Shown one piece after another: positions 1-7,724 of a DNA stretch of 18,506 nt. Source of the stretch: an uncultured Desulfovibrio sp. (lineage in GTDB: Bacteria > Desulfobacterota > Desulfovibrionia > Desulfovibrionales > Desulfovibrionaceae); assembly GCA_900553065.1 (NCBI GenBank), contig USBZ01000039.1, positions 1 to 18,506 of the forward strand, read 5' to 3'. The translations under genes were made by a program, and so were the position numbers. How positions within the stretch are numbered: position 1 is the stretch's first letter; each line of letters opens with the position of its first letter. Under the pieces are notes generated by a model. The model ran no database searches, was not told the origin of the DNA, and saw nothing but the letters and a program-made list of their open reading frames with translations.

Positions 1-49
1 CGACTCTCTGCTTAAAAGGCAGATACTCTACCTACTGAGTTAACGACCC
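1..49 (-). tRNA. tRNA-Lys (anticodon UUU), 3' part cut off by window edge
   Basis: Read on the minus strand, the 5' acceptor strand GGGTCGT (49 to 43) is followed by TA, a D-stem ACTC/GAGT around the loop AGTAGGTA, and an anticodon stem TCTGC/GCAGA closing the loop CTTTTAA, which gives anticodon TTT. This matches bacterial tRNA-Lys, which typically begins GGGTCGTTAGCTCAG. The variable loop begins at the window edge, so the T-arm, the acceptor 3' strand and any CCA lie outside. A good promoter sits just upstream (63-91). Confidence 0.93.
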
Positions 50-62
50 CTCCGGTCGAAAA

Positions 63-91
63 GACATAGCTCTATCATGAACCGGAGTCAA
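63..91 (-). promoter_or_regulatory. sigma-70-type promoter for tRNA-Lys
   Basis: On the minus strand a -35 box TTGACT (91 to 86) is followed by a 17-bp spacer and a -10 box TATGTC (68 to 63). The predicted start falls near 56, about 7 nt before the tRNA 5' end. It lies between the stop codon of the small upstream gene and the tRNA, so the tRNA can be transcribed independently. Confidence 0.65.
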
Positions 92-103
92 GCAAAAATA
101 TAC

Positions 104-493
104 TCAGTCCACACGCTTCAGGGTGAGGGGAATAACGTGCAGAGCCCTAGAAATTTCATCGGTGCTCCCGAGACTCCACTCCCATGAACCGTCGGGCCAT
201 CCGGCACGCCGGGCCAGTTCCGCCGTGACTCCCTTGATATTGATGATCGGGTGGCGGAGAAACACGGCCGGCAGACCGTGCGTCAGATTGCAGGCAAGAC
301 AGGCGTCTCCGCGCTGATGCAGTTCAAACAGAAAATCCAGCTTTCTGTCCGAAGCGGAAAGAAGCGACATCCGGATGTCATAGGCACCCTCATCAGGATC
401 TCCGAACAGCGCATCAAAAAACTGGTCGGTACGTTCGGGAGGAAATACCTCGTTCAGGCATTCCGGGGTGAAGATTTCTTCATAGCTGGGCAT
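104..493 (-). CDS. small conserved-looking protein with a CxxC pair, function unknown
   Basis: This 129-residue protein is soluble and acidic, with no signal peptide or membrane segment. Its only motif is a central CLAC pair (C65 and C68) between the hydrophobic stretch LDFLFELHQRG and the segment GLPAVFLRHPIINIKG. I have an uncertain memory of similar short deltaproteobacterial proteins carrying an implausible 'pancreas/duodenum homeobox protein 1' label. The start is well supported: AAGGAGA lies about 7 nt before the ATG, and a promoter-like pair lies at 543-571. The lone CxxC could bind a metal as a dimer or form a disulfide, but nothing in the sequence fixes a role. It lies between pstB and tRNA-Lys on the same strand, about 200 bp from pstB, and is probably its own transcription unit. 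Confidence 0.75.
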   Translation of the reverse strand: MPSYEEIFTPECLNEVFPPERTDQFFDALFGDPDEGAYDIRMSLLSASDRKLDFLFELHQRGDACLACNLTHGLPAVFLRHPIINIKGVTAELARRAGWPDGSWEWSLGSTDEISRALHVIPLTLKRVD

Positions 494-542
494 CGGCCTC
501 TCCTTCAGATCTCATCATCGTATGCGCGGATGCGCTTGTGTT

Positions 543-571
543 CTTATAGCCTGACGACAGTCAAACGGCAA
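543..571 (-). promoter_or_regulatory. candidate promoter of the small CxxC protein gene
   Basis: On the minus strand TTGCCG (571 to 566) is separated by 17 bp from TATAAG (548 to 543). The predicted start lies near 536, leaving a leader of about 40 nt before the ATG at 493. A second TTGACT lies inside the spacer but is wrongly spaced for this -10 box. Confidence 0.45.
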
Positions 572-690
572 GGCGAAAGCTGGACTTTTCCTTTTCGGGC
601 AGTGACCGGCATACGGCTTCTTATGTATCTCCCTGCCACGCAAGCCTTCCTGCCGCCCCGCTCAAAACGTTCTTCTCGTATGCGGGGCTT

Positions 691-1506
691 CTACCGTTCC
701 TCATAAGCCCTGCTCTCCCCTTCCTCGAGCAGGCGCTCCAGGTCCTTCTCTTCCATGCCGTCCACACTCTCCAGCGTCCGGATCAGCTCCCCGCCTTCCA
801 TGACCGCAAGAAAAGACGCCAGCCTCAGGCTCTGGGCAAGCCCGTGCGATACCATGACAACGGGCAGTCGCTCCGAAAGCGCCTCAAGCAGATCTTCCAC
901 ATGGCGGGCGGCCCGCACGTCCAGAGACGCCGTCGGCTCGTCCAGAAGAAGCATATCGGGCTCAAGGGCAAGCGCCCGGGCCAGACAGAGTCTCTGCTGC
1001 TGCCCGCCGGACAGCCTGTCGGCCGGCATGTCCAGTCTGTCGCTCACTTCCTTCCACAGATCCGCCTGACGAAGAGCCTGCTCCACTCTGCCGTCGAGTT
1101 CGGAGCGCGGGCAGCCCTGCGCCACGGAAAGCGGCATGGCAATGTTGCGGTAAACGCTCACGGGAAAGACCTGCGGCGTCTGAAATACCATGCCCACGCG
1201 CCGCCGAAGTTCCGTAAGCGGAAGCGCTCCGCCCTCCTCTCCGGGATAAACGAACGCAGGCCCGCTTTCGAGAAAAAGTTCCACCTGCCCCGTGGTGCGG
1301 CATCCGGAAACCTCCTCATTGAGGCGATTCACGGCGCGCAGGAGCGTGGTTTTTCCGGAGCCGGACCGCCCCACCAGAACGGCGATGCCGCCCTTCGGCA
1401 CGTCCAGCGAGACATCCCGGATCACGGGATGCTGAAAAAAGGAAACGGACAATCCGCGTATGCTCAGTACCGGACAGGAAGACTGCAGTTTTTCCATGAG
1501 CGTCAT
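691..1506 (-). CDS. pstB: phosphate ABC transporter ATP-binding protein PstB
   Basis: This is the ATPase of the high-affinity phosphate importer; it hydrolyses ATP on the cytoplasmic face of PstC-PstA. Visible motifs are Walker A GRSGSGKT (residues 46-53), the Q-loop in VGMVFQTP (Q109), signature LSGGQQQRL (165-173), Walker B MLLLDE (185-190) and the H-loop histidine H221. The segment VGMVFQTPQVFPVSVYRNIA is close to the PstB family pattern ([20 protein letters not shown]). The start at 1506 was chosen because it forms an ATGA overlap with the pstA stop and has AGGGAAAGG upstream; an ATG five codons earlier (1521) is possible. The length of 271 residues is normal, but the C-terminus is an acidic tail rather than the usual TxDYITGRFG-like ending. 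It is the last gene of pstSCAB. A CCCCGC/GCGGGG hairpin follows at 656-687 but has no U-tract. Confidence 0.93.
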   Translation of the reverse strand: MTLMEKLQSSCPVLSIRGLSVSFFQHPVIRDVSLDVPKGGIAVLVGRSGSGKTTLLRAVNRLNEEVSGCRTTGQVELFLESGPAFVYPGEEGGALPLTELRRRVGMVFQTPQVFPVSVYRNIAMPLSVAQGCPRSELDGRVEQALRQADLWKEVSDRLDMPADRLSGGQQQRLCLARALALEPDMLLLDEPTASLDVRAARHVEDLLEALSERLPVVMVSHGLAQSLRLASFLAVMEGGELIRTLESVDGMEEKDLERLLEEGESRAYEER

Positions 1507-2387
1507 GCCTTTCCCTGCCATTTGCGCCGAAAGCTGTTTTCAAGCATCCGCGCCGCCGCCAGAAGCAGGCAGGAAATTCCCAGAAGCAGCGCAGCCGCAC
1601 CGAAGCCGTGCATAAGCTCCTGCTGATTCTGATACTGTGAAGAAATATAGTAGATGTCGAAGGAAAGAGCCTCGAACTTTCCGAAAAGACCCGCCGGAAG
1701 TCCGGCATTGGCCACCACGCCCGTGAACAGAATGACGGCCGTATCTTCCGCCGCACGGCCGACGGCGAGCACCACGCCGCCGAGAATCCCCCGGGCAGCG
1801 GCGGGCAGAAAAAGATGAAACAGCGCCTGAGAGCGGGAAAACCCGCTGGCCGCGGCAGCAAGGCGGAGCGAACGGGGAACGGCGTTCAGAGCCTCCCGTG
1901 TGGAGGCGGCAAGCACGGGCAGAACAAGAAGTGCCAGACAGCCCGCCGCCAGCAGAAGTCCGGTATTGGCATCGGGCAGAACAGTGCGGCGCAGAAGAAG
2001 AATGAGCATGAAGCCGAACAGCCCCATGACGATGGACGGCATGCCCGCCAGCATGTCCACCGCTGCGCCGAGTACGCGCTTCTGGGCAGGCGTGGCCATT
2101 TCGGCCAGAAAAATGCCGCAGCCAGTTCCCGGAAAAACGGCAAGAAGCATGGTCAGCACCACAAGCCAGAACGTACCCACACAGGCAGGCCACAGCCCGT
2201 CCCATACCGGCGCGCGTCCGAGCACGGCGTCGAGCGGCGCCGTACTGCCGAAAAGAAGCTCCAGGCCCATGACGGGAACGCCCCGCATGAGCAGATACCC
2301 CATAAGCACGAAGACCATGAGGGGAACCAGCACGGCGGACAGGCCCGCCAGAAAACGAAAGCAGAGGAAGGGAACGGAATGTCTCAT
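1503..2387 (-). CDS. pstA: phosphate ABC transporter permease PstA
   Basis: This inner-membrane permease forms the phosphate channel with PstC. The 294 residues contain about six hydrophobic segments and the BPD_transp_1 EAA loop at roughly residues 165-200 (EALNAVPRSLRLAAAASGFS, then the HLFLPAAARG block), which contacts PstB. The following segment VVLAVGRAAEDTAVILFTG matches the PstA pattern of a conserved GRAxGETAPLL-like stretch. It is translationally coupled at both ends: its ATG overlaps the pstC stop (2384-2387), and its TGA overlaps the chosen pstB ATG (1503-1506). Gene order and overlap separate PstA from the paralogous PstC. Confidence 0.92.
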   Translation of the reverse strand: MRHSVPFLCFRFLAGLSAVLVPLMVFVLMGYLLMRGVPVMGLELLFGSTAPLDAVLGRAPVWDGLWPACVGTFWLVVLTMLLAVFPGTGCGIFLAEMATPAQKRVLGAAVDMLAGMPSIVMGLFGFMLILLLRRTVLPDANTGLLLAAGCLALLVLPVLAASTREALNAVPRSLRLAAAASGFSRSQALFHLFLPAAARGILGGVVLAVGRAAEDTAVILFTGVVANAGLPAGLFGKFEALSFDIYYISSQYQNQQELMHGFGAAALLLGISCLLLAAARMLENSFRRKWQGKA

Positions 2388-3262
2388 GCCCGTTCTCCCA
2401 TACGGCGGATAACGAGACTCACCACCGCATTAATGAAAAGAAGAAACAGACCAGCCATGAACAGGGAATCATAGGCCGCTCCGCCCACCTCGTTGGAGGT
2501 AACGAGCGCCATGTGCGCCGTAAGCGTGCGCAGGCTGGAAAGCATGGATTCCGGCATGACGGGCGCGTTTCCGGCCAGCATGAGCGGCAGCATGGTATCT
2601 CCCACGGCGCGACCGAAGCCCAGCACGGCGGCGGAAAGAAGCGTGCCTCGGGATGCGGGCAGCACCAGATACCAGAGAAGTTCCAGTCGACTCAAGCCCA
2701 GCGCCGTCCCGGAAAGACGCACGGCTTCCAGCCTCGGACCGAGTCCGGCCTGAAGCACGAGAACCACCGTGGGCAGAATGAGCAGGCTGAGCATGACCGC
2801 AGCCGTCAGCCAGGAAAATCCCGATCCGCCGAATGCCGTACGGATGAACGGAGCCAGAAGAAAAACTGCGGCAAAACCGTAAACCACGGTGGGAATGGCC
2901 GTCATCACGCGGACCAGCCCTCCTACCAGCGTATGCCACACATTTCCCCGGCCGGAGGAGGCGAGCAGCCAGCAGCAGAGGCACAATCCCATGATCCAGC
3001 CGGGAACCACGGCCAGAGAAGCCATGAGCAGAGAACCCGCCATCATGGGCAGAATACCGAATTCTCCCTTTCCCGGCGCCCATGACCAGGAAAAGGGGCC
3101 GCCGCCCCCGCCCTGAAGAAAAGCGGGCAGGGCAAAGGCGACGACCATGAGAAACAGCAGAGCCATGCCCGCCGCGGCAAGCGCCACGGAAGCATGAACG
3201 ATCACGAGGCCCGCGTCCCCGTTCCGGCGCTGAGGCCGGATATCTGCACCTGCTCTTCCCAT
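2384..3262 (-). CDS. pstC: phosphate ABC transporter permease PstC
   Basis: This is the second channel subunit of the Pst importer. The 292 residues start with a short cytoplasmic basic segment, then a first membrane helix (about 18-48), a Gly/Pro/Trp-rich periplasmic loop typical of PstC (GGGGGPFSWSWAPGKGEFGILPMMAGSL), five more hydrophobic helices and the EAA loop EAVRLSGTALGLSRLELLWYLVLPASRG near 179-206. GRAVGDTMLPLMLAGN (about 218-232) is the Pst-type GRAxGxT motif. It starts 9 bp after pstS, with AGAGG upstream of the ATG at 3262, and overlaps pstA by four bases. Confidence 0.92.
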   Translation of the reverse strand: MGRAGADIRPQRRNGDAGLVIVHASVALAAAGMALLFLMVVAFALPAFLQGGGGGPFSWSWAPGKGEFGILPMMAGSLLMASLAVVPGWIMGLCLCCWLLASSGRGNVWHTLVGGLVRVMTAIPTVVYGFAAVFLLAPFIRTAFGGSGFSWLTAAVMLSLLILPTVVLVLQAGLGPRLEAVRLSGTALGLSRLELLWYLVLPASRGTLLSAAVLGFGRAVGDTMLPLMLAGNAPVMPESMLSSLRTLTAHMALVTSNEVGGAAYDSLFMAGLFLLFINAVVSLVIRRMGERA

Positions 3263-3271
3263 GCCGGACCT

Positions 3272-4096
3272 CTACTTTCTGTCCAGCGGAATGTAGCCGG
3301 AAGCGCTGATGAAGCCCTTGCCGTCTTCGGAGTAGATGTAGTCGATGAACAGCGCGGTCAGGCCCTGAGGCTTGCCCTTGGTGTTCATATAGAGCAGACG
3401 GGTGATGGTGTAGGTGCCGTCGGCGGCGTTTTCCTGCGAGGGAACCATGCCGTCCACGGTGACGCCGCGGATGGAGTCGTCAAGATGACCGATGCCCACA
3501 TAGCCGATGGCGTTGGGATCCTGAGCGATGGCGGTCTTCATGGCGCCGTTGGAGTTGACCACGTTGGCGCTCTGCACGGACGTACCCTTGTCGAGCGCAC
3601 GTTCTTCAAAGGTTTCGCGGGTGCCGCTGCCGTCTTCACGGACATAGAGGGAAATGGGAGCATCCTTGCCGCCGAGTTCCTTCCAGTTGGTAATCTTTCC
3701 GGCAAACACGTCCTTGACCTGGGCCTTGGAGAGGGAGGTCACGCTGTTGGCGGGATTCACGGCAATGGCCACGCCGTCGATGGCAAAGGGGAAGGTTTCC
3801 AGACCATACTTGGACACTTCGCTGTCCTTGAGGGCTCGACCGGTATTGCCGATCTGCACCAGGCCTTCGCCCACCTTCTGCACGCCGACGCCGGAGCCGC
3901 CGCCGGCCACGGTGATGCGGATATCCTTATTGGCGGTCATGATGGCCTGAGCAGCCTTCTGCATCACCGGGATATGCGCGGTACCGCCGGCGATGTCGAT
4001 GTTGCCCTTCTGTCCCTTGAAGGCGTCAAGAGGAGCGGCCACGGCCAGAGACGCGCTGAGAAGCACCAGCGCAAGAGCGGAAAAGATACGATTCAT
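3272..4096 (-). CDS. pstS: periplasmic phosphate-binding protein PstS
   Basis: This substrate-binding protein captures periplasmic phosphate and hands it to PstCA. From the chosen start it has 274 residues and a Sec signal peptide with a hydrophobic core (ALALVLLSASLAVA) and a likely cleavage after AVA. There is no lipobox, so the mature protein is soluble. The PBP_like_2 fold shows as AGGTAHIPVMQKAAQAI, the loop GGGSGVGVQKVGEG, VFAGKITNWKELGG and REDGSGTRETFEERAL, whose Gly/Ser/Arg residues line the anion pocket in this family. The ATG at 4096 has AGAGG five bases upstream; a GTG at 4102 would place that site too close. It is the first gene of pstSCAB with a leader of unknown length. No convincing Pho box was found. 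No phoU, phoB or phoR lies in the window. Confidence 0.92.
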   Translation of the reverse strand: MNRIFSALALVLLSASLAVAAPLDAFKGQKGNIDIAGGTAHIPVMQKAAQAIMTANKDIRITVAGGGSGVGVQKVGEGLVQIGNTGRALKDSEVSKYGLETFPFAIDGVAIAVNPANSVTSLSKAQVKDVFAGKITNWKELGGKDAPISLYVREDGSGTRETFEERALDKGTSVQSANVVNSNGAMKTAIAQDPNAIGYVGIGHLDDSIRGVTVDGMVPSQENAADGTYTITRLLYMNTKGKPQGLTALFIDYIYSEDGKGFISASGYIPLDRK

Positions 4097-4354
4097 GCTC
4101 ACCTCTTGTTACGAGGCGGCACCTTTCAGAAACGACGCAAGATCGCAGGGAGCGGTTGAAAACGCCACTACGGGAAGCCGGCAAGACACACCTTGTCTCT
4201 GCGAACAACGCTGTCAGGTGTTTCTGAAAAGCATACCGGCCTCTCGTTGAAAAATGGTTATGAGGAACGCGACCTTCGCGTCCTTACGTCAATTTTCTGC
4301 CCCACGGGGAAGGGAAAGTCAAGCAGGACACCCTCCGGAGACTCTGCCCTTCCG

Positions 4355-4963
4355 TCAGGCCAGAAGACCTTTTACGGCAGCCTGAACATCTGCGGCGGCA
4401 AAAAGACGCGTGACGTTTCTGCGGGAGCCCGGCAGAGGAACATCCACAGAACAGAATCCCTCCCGGCGGATACGCTCCGCATCCAGTCCCAGTTTCAGAG
4501 CGCTGCTCTCGCCTTTGCCGGTGAGCACCAGAACAGCCGCCCAAAGACCGGCATTGGCTCCGAAAAGAAGATCCTCCACCTTGTCGCCCACCATGGCGCA
4601 GCAGGAGGGATCAAGAGCGTTGGCATCGCGCAGGCTCTCCCACATGCCGGTATCGGGTTTGCGGCAGGTGCAGTTTTCCTCCGGCGCATGGGGGCAGAAG
4701 CGCTCGTCGTCGATGGCGGCCCCGAACGCTTCCAGCAGTTCTCCCAGACGCTTTTCGCAGGCATGCCACCCGGACTCGGGAAAATAGCCCCGTCCTATGC
4801 CCGACTGATTGCTCACCACAAAGCTCTTCACGCCCCTGGTCCGGAGAAGAGCCAGCGCCTCGCCCGTGCCGGGAATAAGCTCGACGCCCTCGGGAGAGCC
4901 GAGATAGTGGCGATCGACAATCAAGGTTCCGTCGCGGTCAAAAAGAACGGCTGAAAGTTCCAT
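4355..4963 (-). CDS. gmhB: D-glycero-beta-D-manno-heptose 1,7-bisphosphate 7-phosphatase GmhB
   Basis: This HAD phosphatase removes the C7 phosphate from heptose bisphosphate in the ADP-heptose pathway that feeds LPS inner-core synthesis, in the cytoplasm. HAD motif I is FDRDGTL (nucleophile D9, acid/base D11), motif II is SNQSG (51-55), and the lysine and acidic motifs are RKPDTGM (101-107) and VGDKVEDL (125-132). The four-ligand zinc site that marks GmhB and histidinol-phosphatase relatives is complete: C90, H92, C98 and C100 in CPHAPEENCTC. The 202-residue length fits. The reading frame stays open far upstream, but AGGGAGGAG just before the ATG at 4963 and the start of homology (MELSAVLFDRDGT) fix the start. 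It is upstream of pstS on the same strand but 258 bp away, and divergent from hemW. The alternative, a HisB-type phosphatase, is less likely without histidine genes nearby. Confidence 0.88.
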   Translation of the reverse strand: MELSAVLFDRDGTLIVDRHYLGSPEGVELIPGTGEALALLRTRGVKSFVVSNQSGIGRGYFPESGWHACEKRLGELLEAFGAAIDDERFCPHAPEENCTCRKPDTGMWESLRDANALDPSCCAMVGDKVEDLLFGANAGLWAAVLVLTGKGESSALKLGLDAERIRREGFCSVDVPLPGSRRNVTRLFAAADVQAAVKGLLA

Positions 4964-5317
4964 AACTCCTCCCTGAAGCCGAGGCTGAACATGACCCGGC
5001 GCTGTTTTTAACGGTGCTAAGAACGTCCCGGCCTCAAGGCAGCGCCGGACGCTCCTCATCGGAAAGTCTGTCCCTGCGGCATGAAGCCGTCGGTACAAGA
5101 CAGGAAAAGACGCCACCTGCCCCGACCCGAAACCTCTACGGAAAAACGCACGGGCCTCACGCCGTTTATCCGAAAGGAGCCGCCCCTTGTCAACGCTTCT
5201 CCGCTGCCCGGCACTCTGAAAGACAAAAAACATCGCCGCATTTCACGCAACGCACAAGCCCTCCCGCCGCTTCTTCCGGCAGCCCGTTTTTCCTTGACGG
5301 GAACGCGGCTTTTTTTC
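4964..5317. other. intergenic region between divergent gmhB and hemW
   Basis: About 350 bp separate the two divergent starts. Frames stay open through it on both strands, but none carries a ribosome binding site plus recognisable sequence. The only clear element is the gmhB Shine-Dalgarno next to 4963. A TTGACG at 5294-5299 lacks a matching -10 box at normal spacing. I see no confident promoter or RNA element. Confidence 0.5.
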
Positions 5318-6478
5318 ATGCTGCCTTCCATGCTTTTATACATTCACGTTCCCTTCTGCCGCAGCAAGTGCCGTTACTGCGCCTTCTACTCCGAACCGGT
5401 CGACGACGACCGTCTCCGCCAGTGGTCCGAGGCGCTGCTTACGGACATGCGGCGGCGTGCGGCGGCTCTGGAGCACCCGGCCGTGGAAACGGTCTTCTTC
5501 GGCGGCGGAACGCCGAGCCTTGTTCCGCCTTCCGTACTCGGACGCATTCTCGATACGGCGGCCGACTGCTTTTCCCTGAACCGTCATGCGGAAATCAGCA
5601 TGGAGGCCAATCCCGAATCCATGTCCGGGGATCGGGCGGCAGGCTTCCGGGCGGCGGGCGTGAACAGGGTATCCCTCGGTGTGCAGGCGCTGGACGATAC
5701 GCTGCTCAGAGCCGCAGGGCGCGTGCATGACAAGGCCGCTGCGCTCGCCGCGTTCCGGGCACTGCGGAACGCAGGATTCGACAACGTAGGGCTGGACCTC
5801 ATCTGGGGGCTTCCCGGAGAAACGGCGGCAGGATGGAAGGCACAGCTGAAGGAGGCCGTCGATCTCGCCCCGGAACATCTCTCCTGCTACGGCCTTACGC
5901 TGGAGGAAGGAACGCCCCTTTTCCGGGATCGGGCCCGTCTTCAGCTGCCCGACGAGGAGGAATCCTCCGTCATGTATGAAGAAGGCGGAGACCTGCTGGA
6001 AAAGGCGGGATACCTTCAATACGAAATTTCCAACTACGCCCGCTCCGGCCGCGCCTGCCGTCATAATCTCGGCTACTGGCTCGGAGAGGACTATCTCGGC
6101 CTGGGCCCGGCCGCCGTCAGTTGTCTCAAAGGCCGCCGCATAAGCCAGCCTTCTCATACGGACACCTGGCTGGATGCTGTTCGTGAAGGACGTGAGGCTG
6201 GATGCGTGGAAACGCTCGGCTTCACCGAACGAGTCGAAGAATTCGTCATGCTCCGGCTCCGCATGGCCGAAGGACTGGACCTTGAAGCCTACCGCGCACT
6301 TACCGGACGCGATTTTGCTGCCGACAACGCCACGCTCATAGAAGAACTGATACGGCGGCGCATGGCCGTTCTGAATCACGAACGCTTCGCACTCACACGG
6401 CGGGGCATGATGATCTCCAATGCCGTCATCGAGCAGTGCTTTGAAACCATTCCGACCGCGCCGGGGGCCACGGCATGA
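5318..6478 (+). CDS. hemW: radical SAM heme chaperone HemW
   Basis: HemW binds heme and a radical-SAM [4Fe-4S] cluster and is proposed to insert heme into respiratory proteins; it was long annotated as an oxygen-independent coproporphyrinogen oxidase. The start of the protein, LLYIHVPFCRSKCRYCAF, holds the cluster motif Cx3Cx2C (C14, C18, C21) followed by A-F rather than the extra cysteine of true HemN, which favours HemW. The SAM-binding GGGTPS is at 62-67, with EANPES and SLGVQALDD further on, and the C-terminal HemN_C-type domain includes VEEFVMLRLRMAEGLDLEAY. The start is uncertain: ATG 5318 (386 aa) or ATG 5330 (382 aa) both fit the usual size of about 380, and neither has a strong Shine-Dalgarno. 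It overlaps gluQ by ATGA. A heme chaperone suits a genome with abundant cytochromes. Confidence 0.9.
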   Translation: MLPSMLLYIHVPFCRSKCRYCAFYSEPVDDDRLRQWSEALLTDMRRRAAALEHPAVETVFFGGGTPSLVPPSVLGRILDTAADCFSLNRHAEISMEANPESMSGDRAAGFRAAGVNRVSLGVQALDDTLLRAAGRVHDKAAALAAFRALRNAGFDNVGLDLIWGLPGETAAGWKAQLKEAVDLAPEHLSCYGLTLEEGTPLFRDRARLQLPDEEESSVMYEEGGDLLEKAGYLQYEISNYARSGRACRHNLGYWLGEDYLGLGPAAVSCLKGRRISQPSHTDTWLDAVREGREAGCVETLGFTERVEEFVMLRLRMAEGLDLEAYRALTGRDFAADNATLIEELIRRRMAVLNHERFALTRRGMMISNAVIEQCFETIPTAPGATA

Positions 6479-7485
6479 CCATGCAACGCTTCACGCACGT
6501 CACGGGACGCTTTGCGCCGAGTCCCACAGGTCTGCTTCACCTCGGCAATGCCTGGTCCTTTCTGCTGGCATGGCTTGCCGCCCGGGCGGAGGGCGGACGC
6601 ATCATTCTCCGCCACGAAGACATCGACCCCGCCCGCTCCCGGCAGGAGTGGATGGACGCCATCGAGCGCGATCTTCTCTGGCTGGGACTCACCTGGGATG
6701 AAGGCTCGGAGACAGGGCCACATGCGCCCTACCGGCAGAGCCTCTGCTCGCCCCTGTATGAAAAGGCGCTCGAAGAACTGAAGACACAGGGACGCATCTA
6801 TCCCTGCTACTGCACGCGCAAGGAGCTGCGCATGCTCGCCGGTGCTCCCCACGGTGCGGCCGACGGTCTCGGCGACGCGGGAGCGGCCTATCCCGGTACC
6901 TGCCGTCATCTCTCGGCAGAGGAACGCGCGAAAAAAGAGGCCGAAGGAAGGCGCCCTGCCCTGCGCCTGCTCTGTCCGGACGATGCGGAAGAAACCTTCC
7001 ATGATCTGGTGCTCGGCCCGCAGCGCATCACGCTGCAAAGCTGCGGCGGCGACTTTGCCCTGCGTCGCTCCGACGGCGTATGGGCCTATCAGCTCGCCGT
7101 AGTGGTGGACGACATGCGCATGGGCGTCACGCAGGTGGTCCGAGGAGAAGACATCCTTCTTTCCACGCCCCGCCAGCTTCTGCTCTACCGGCTGCTCGGA
7201 GGCACGCCGCCCGACTTTGCCCACATTCCGCTGCTGCACGACAGGGAAGGCGAACGCCTGGCCAAACGCCATCAGAGTCTCAGTCTGGCAGCGCTTCGGG
7301 ACAGGGGATACCGCCCCGAGGAAATCGTCGGTTTTCTGGCCCGTCTGGCGGGACTTCAGGAAAGCGGCGCTCCCATTACGCCCGCGGCGCTGGCCGAAAG
7401 ACTGCGCAGCGAAAGCGCGTTTCCCTGGCACAGACTGCCGAAAGGGCACCTCACGGTACCGGACGAGCTCCCCCGCTTCTGCTGA
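6475..7485 (+). CDS. gluQ: glutamyl-Q tRNA(Asp) synthetase GluQ-RS
   Basis: This GluRS paralogue lacks the anticodon-binding domain; it activates glutamate and attaches it to queuosine at the wobble position of tRNA(Asp). Evidence: 336 residues (true GluRS has about 470), the adenylate-site segment GRFAPSPTGLLHLGNAWSFL with HLGN as the HIGH motif (22-25), RHEDIDPARS (46-55), a zinc knuckle C111-x-C113 ... Y139-x3-C143, VVRGEDILLSTPRQLLLYRLLG, and a degenerate KMSKS as RLAKRHQS (261-268). The zinc knuckle has about 14 more residues between C113 and Y139 than I recall for the E. coli enzyme, in a Gly/Ala-rich stretch. The start overlaps the hemW stop; a second Met two codons later is possible. 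Confidence 0.9.
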   Translation: MTMQRFTHVTGRFAPSPTGLLHLGNAWSFLLAWLAARAEGGRIILRHEDIDPARSRQEWMDAIERDLLWLGLTWDEGSETGPHAPYRQSLCSPLYEKALEELKTQGRIYPCYCTRKELRMLAGAPHGAADGLGDAGAAYPGTCRHLSAEERAKKEAEGRRPALRLLCPDDAEETFHDLVLGPQRITLQSCGGDFALRRSDGVWAYQLAVVVDDMRMGVTQVVRGEDILLSTPRQLLLYRLLGGTPPDFAHIPLLHDREGERLAKRHQSLSLAALRDRGYRPEEIVGFLARLAGLQESGAPITPAALAERLRSESAFPWHRLPKGHLTVPDELPRFC

Positions 7486-7508
7486 ACACACGGCGCGTTT
7501 CAGAATAA

Positions 7509-7533
7509 GGCCGCCGCTCTTTCCGGTGCGGCC
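7509..7533 (+). terminator. weak hairpin after gluQ
   Basis: GGCCGC (7509-7514) pairs exactly with GCGGCC (7528-7533) about 25 bp after the gluQ stop. No U-tract follows (CAAACACACC), so this may be a processing or pausing hairpin rather than an intrinsic terminator. Confidence 0.3.
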
Positions 7534-7649
7534 CAAACACACCATCCTCATTCAGGCGATACGCCCGCCTTCACCGGGGACATCCCGCCGCAAAAATCCC
7601 GACGCGCCGCCTGCGCCCTTCTTTCCAGTGCGGACGACGCCCCCCCATG

Positions 7650-7682
7650 AAAAAATGCCGCCTCTCTTCCGAGAAGCGGCAT
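7650..7682 (-). terminator. intrinsic terminator after nadD
   Basis: On the minus strand a 12-position stem has ATGCCGC pairing with GCGGCAT, one mismatch, then four more pairs around a GGAA loop (7655-7682). It is followed by six T (7655 to 7650), 43 bp after the nadD stop. Confidence 0.85.
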
Positions 7683-7724
7683 CACTCTTTCGGATCACGC
7701 GTAAAAAGGAACTCGTCGGCGAGC

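Noticed and set aside
4211..4228. CTGTCAG-GTGT-TTCTGAA as a Pho box for pstS
   Set aside because: The second repeat matches only about three of seven positions, and the element reads on the strand opposite to pstS.
5336..6379. 347-codon minus-strand open frame, and a 391-codon one at 6376-7551
   Set aside because: They are antisense shadows of hemW and gluQ, which carry all expected motifs.
5318..6478. oxygen-independent coproporphyrinogen III oxidase (HemN)
   Set aside because: The cluster motif is Cx3Cx2C followed by Ala-Phe, without HemN's fourth cysteine, and the protein is about 380 residues, which fits HemW.
6475..7485. full glutamyl-tRNA synthetase (GltX)
   Set aside because: It is too short and lacks the anticodon-binding C-terminal domain; the zinc knuckle and degenerate KMSKS fit GluQ-RS.
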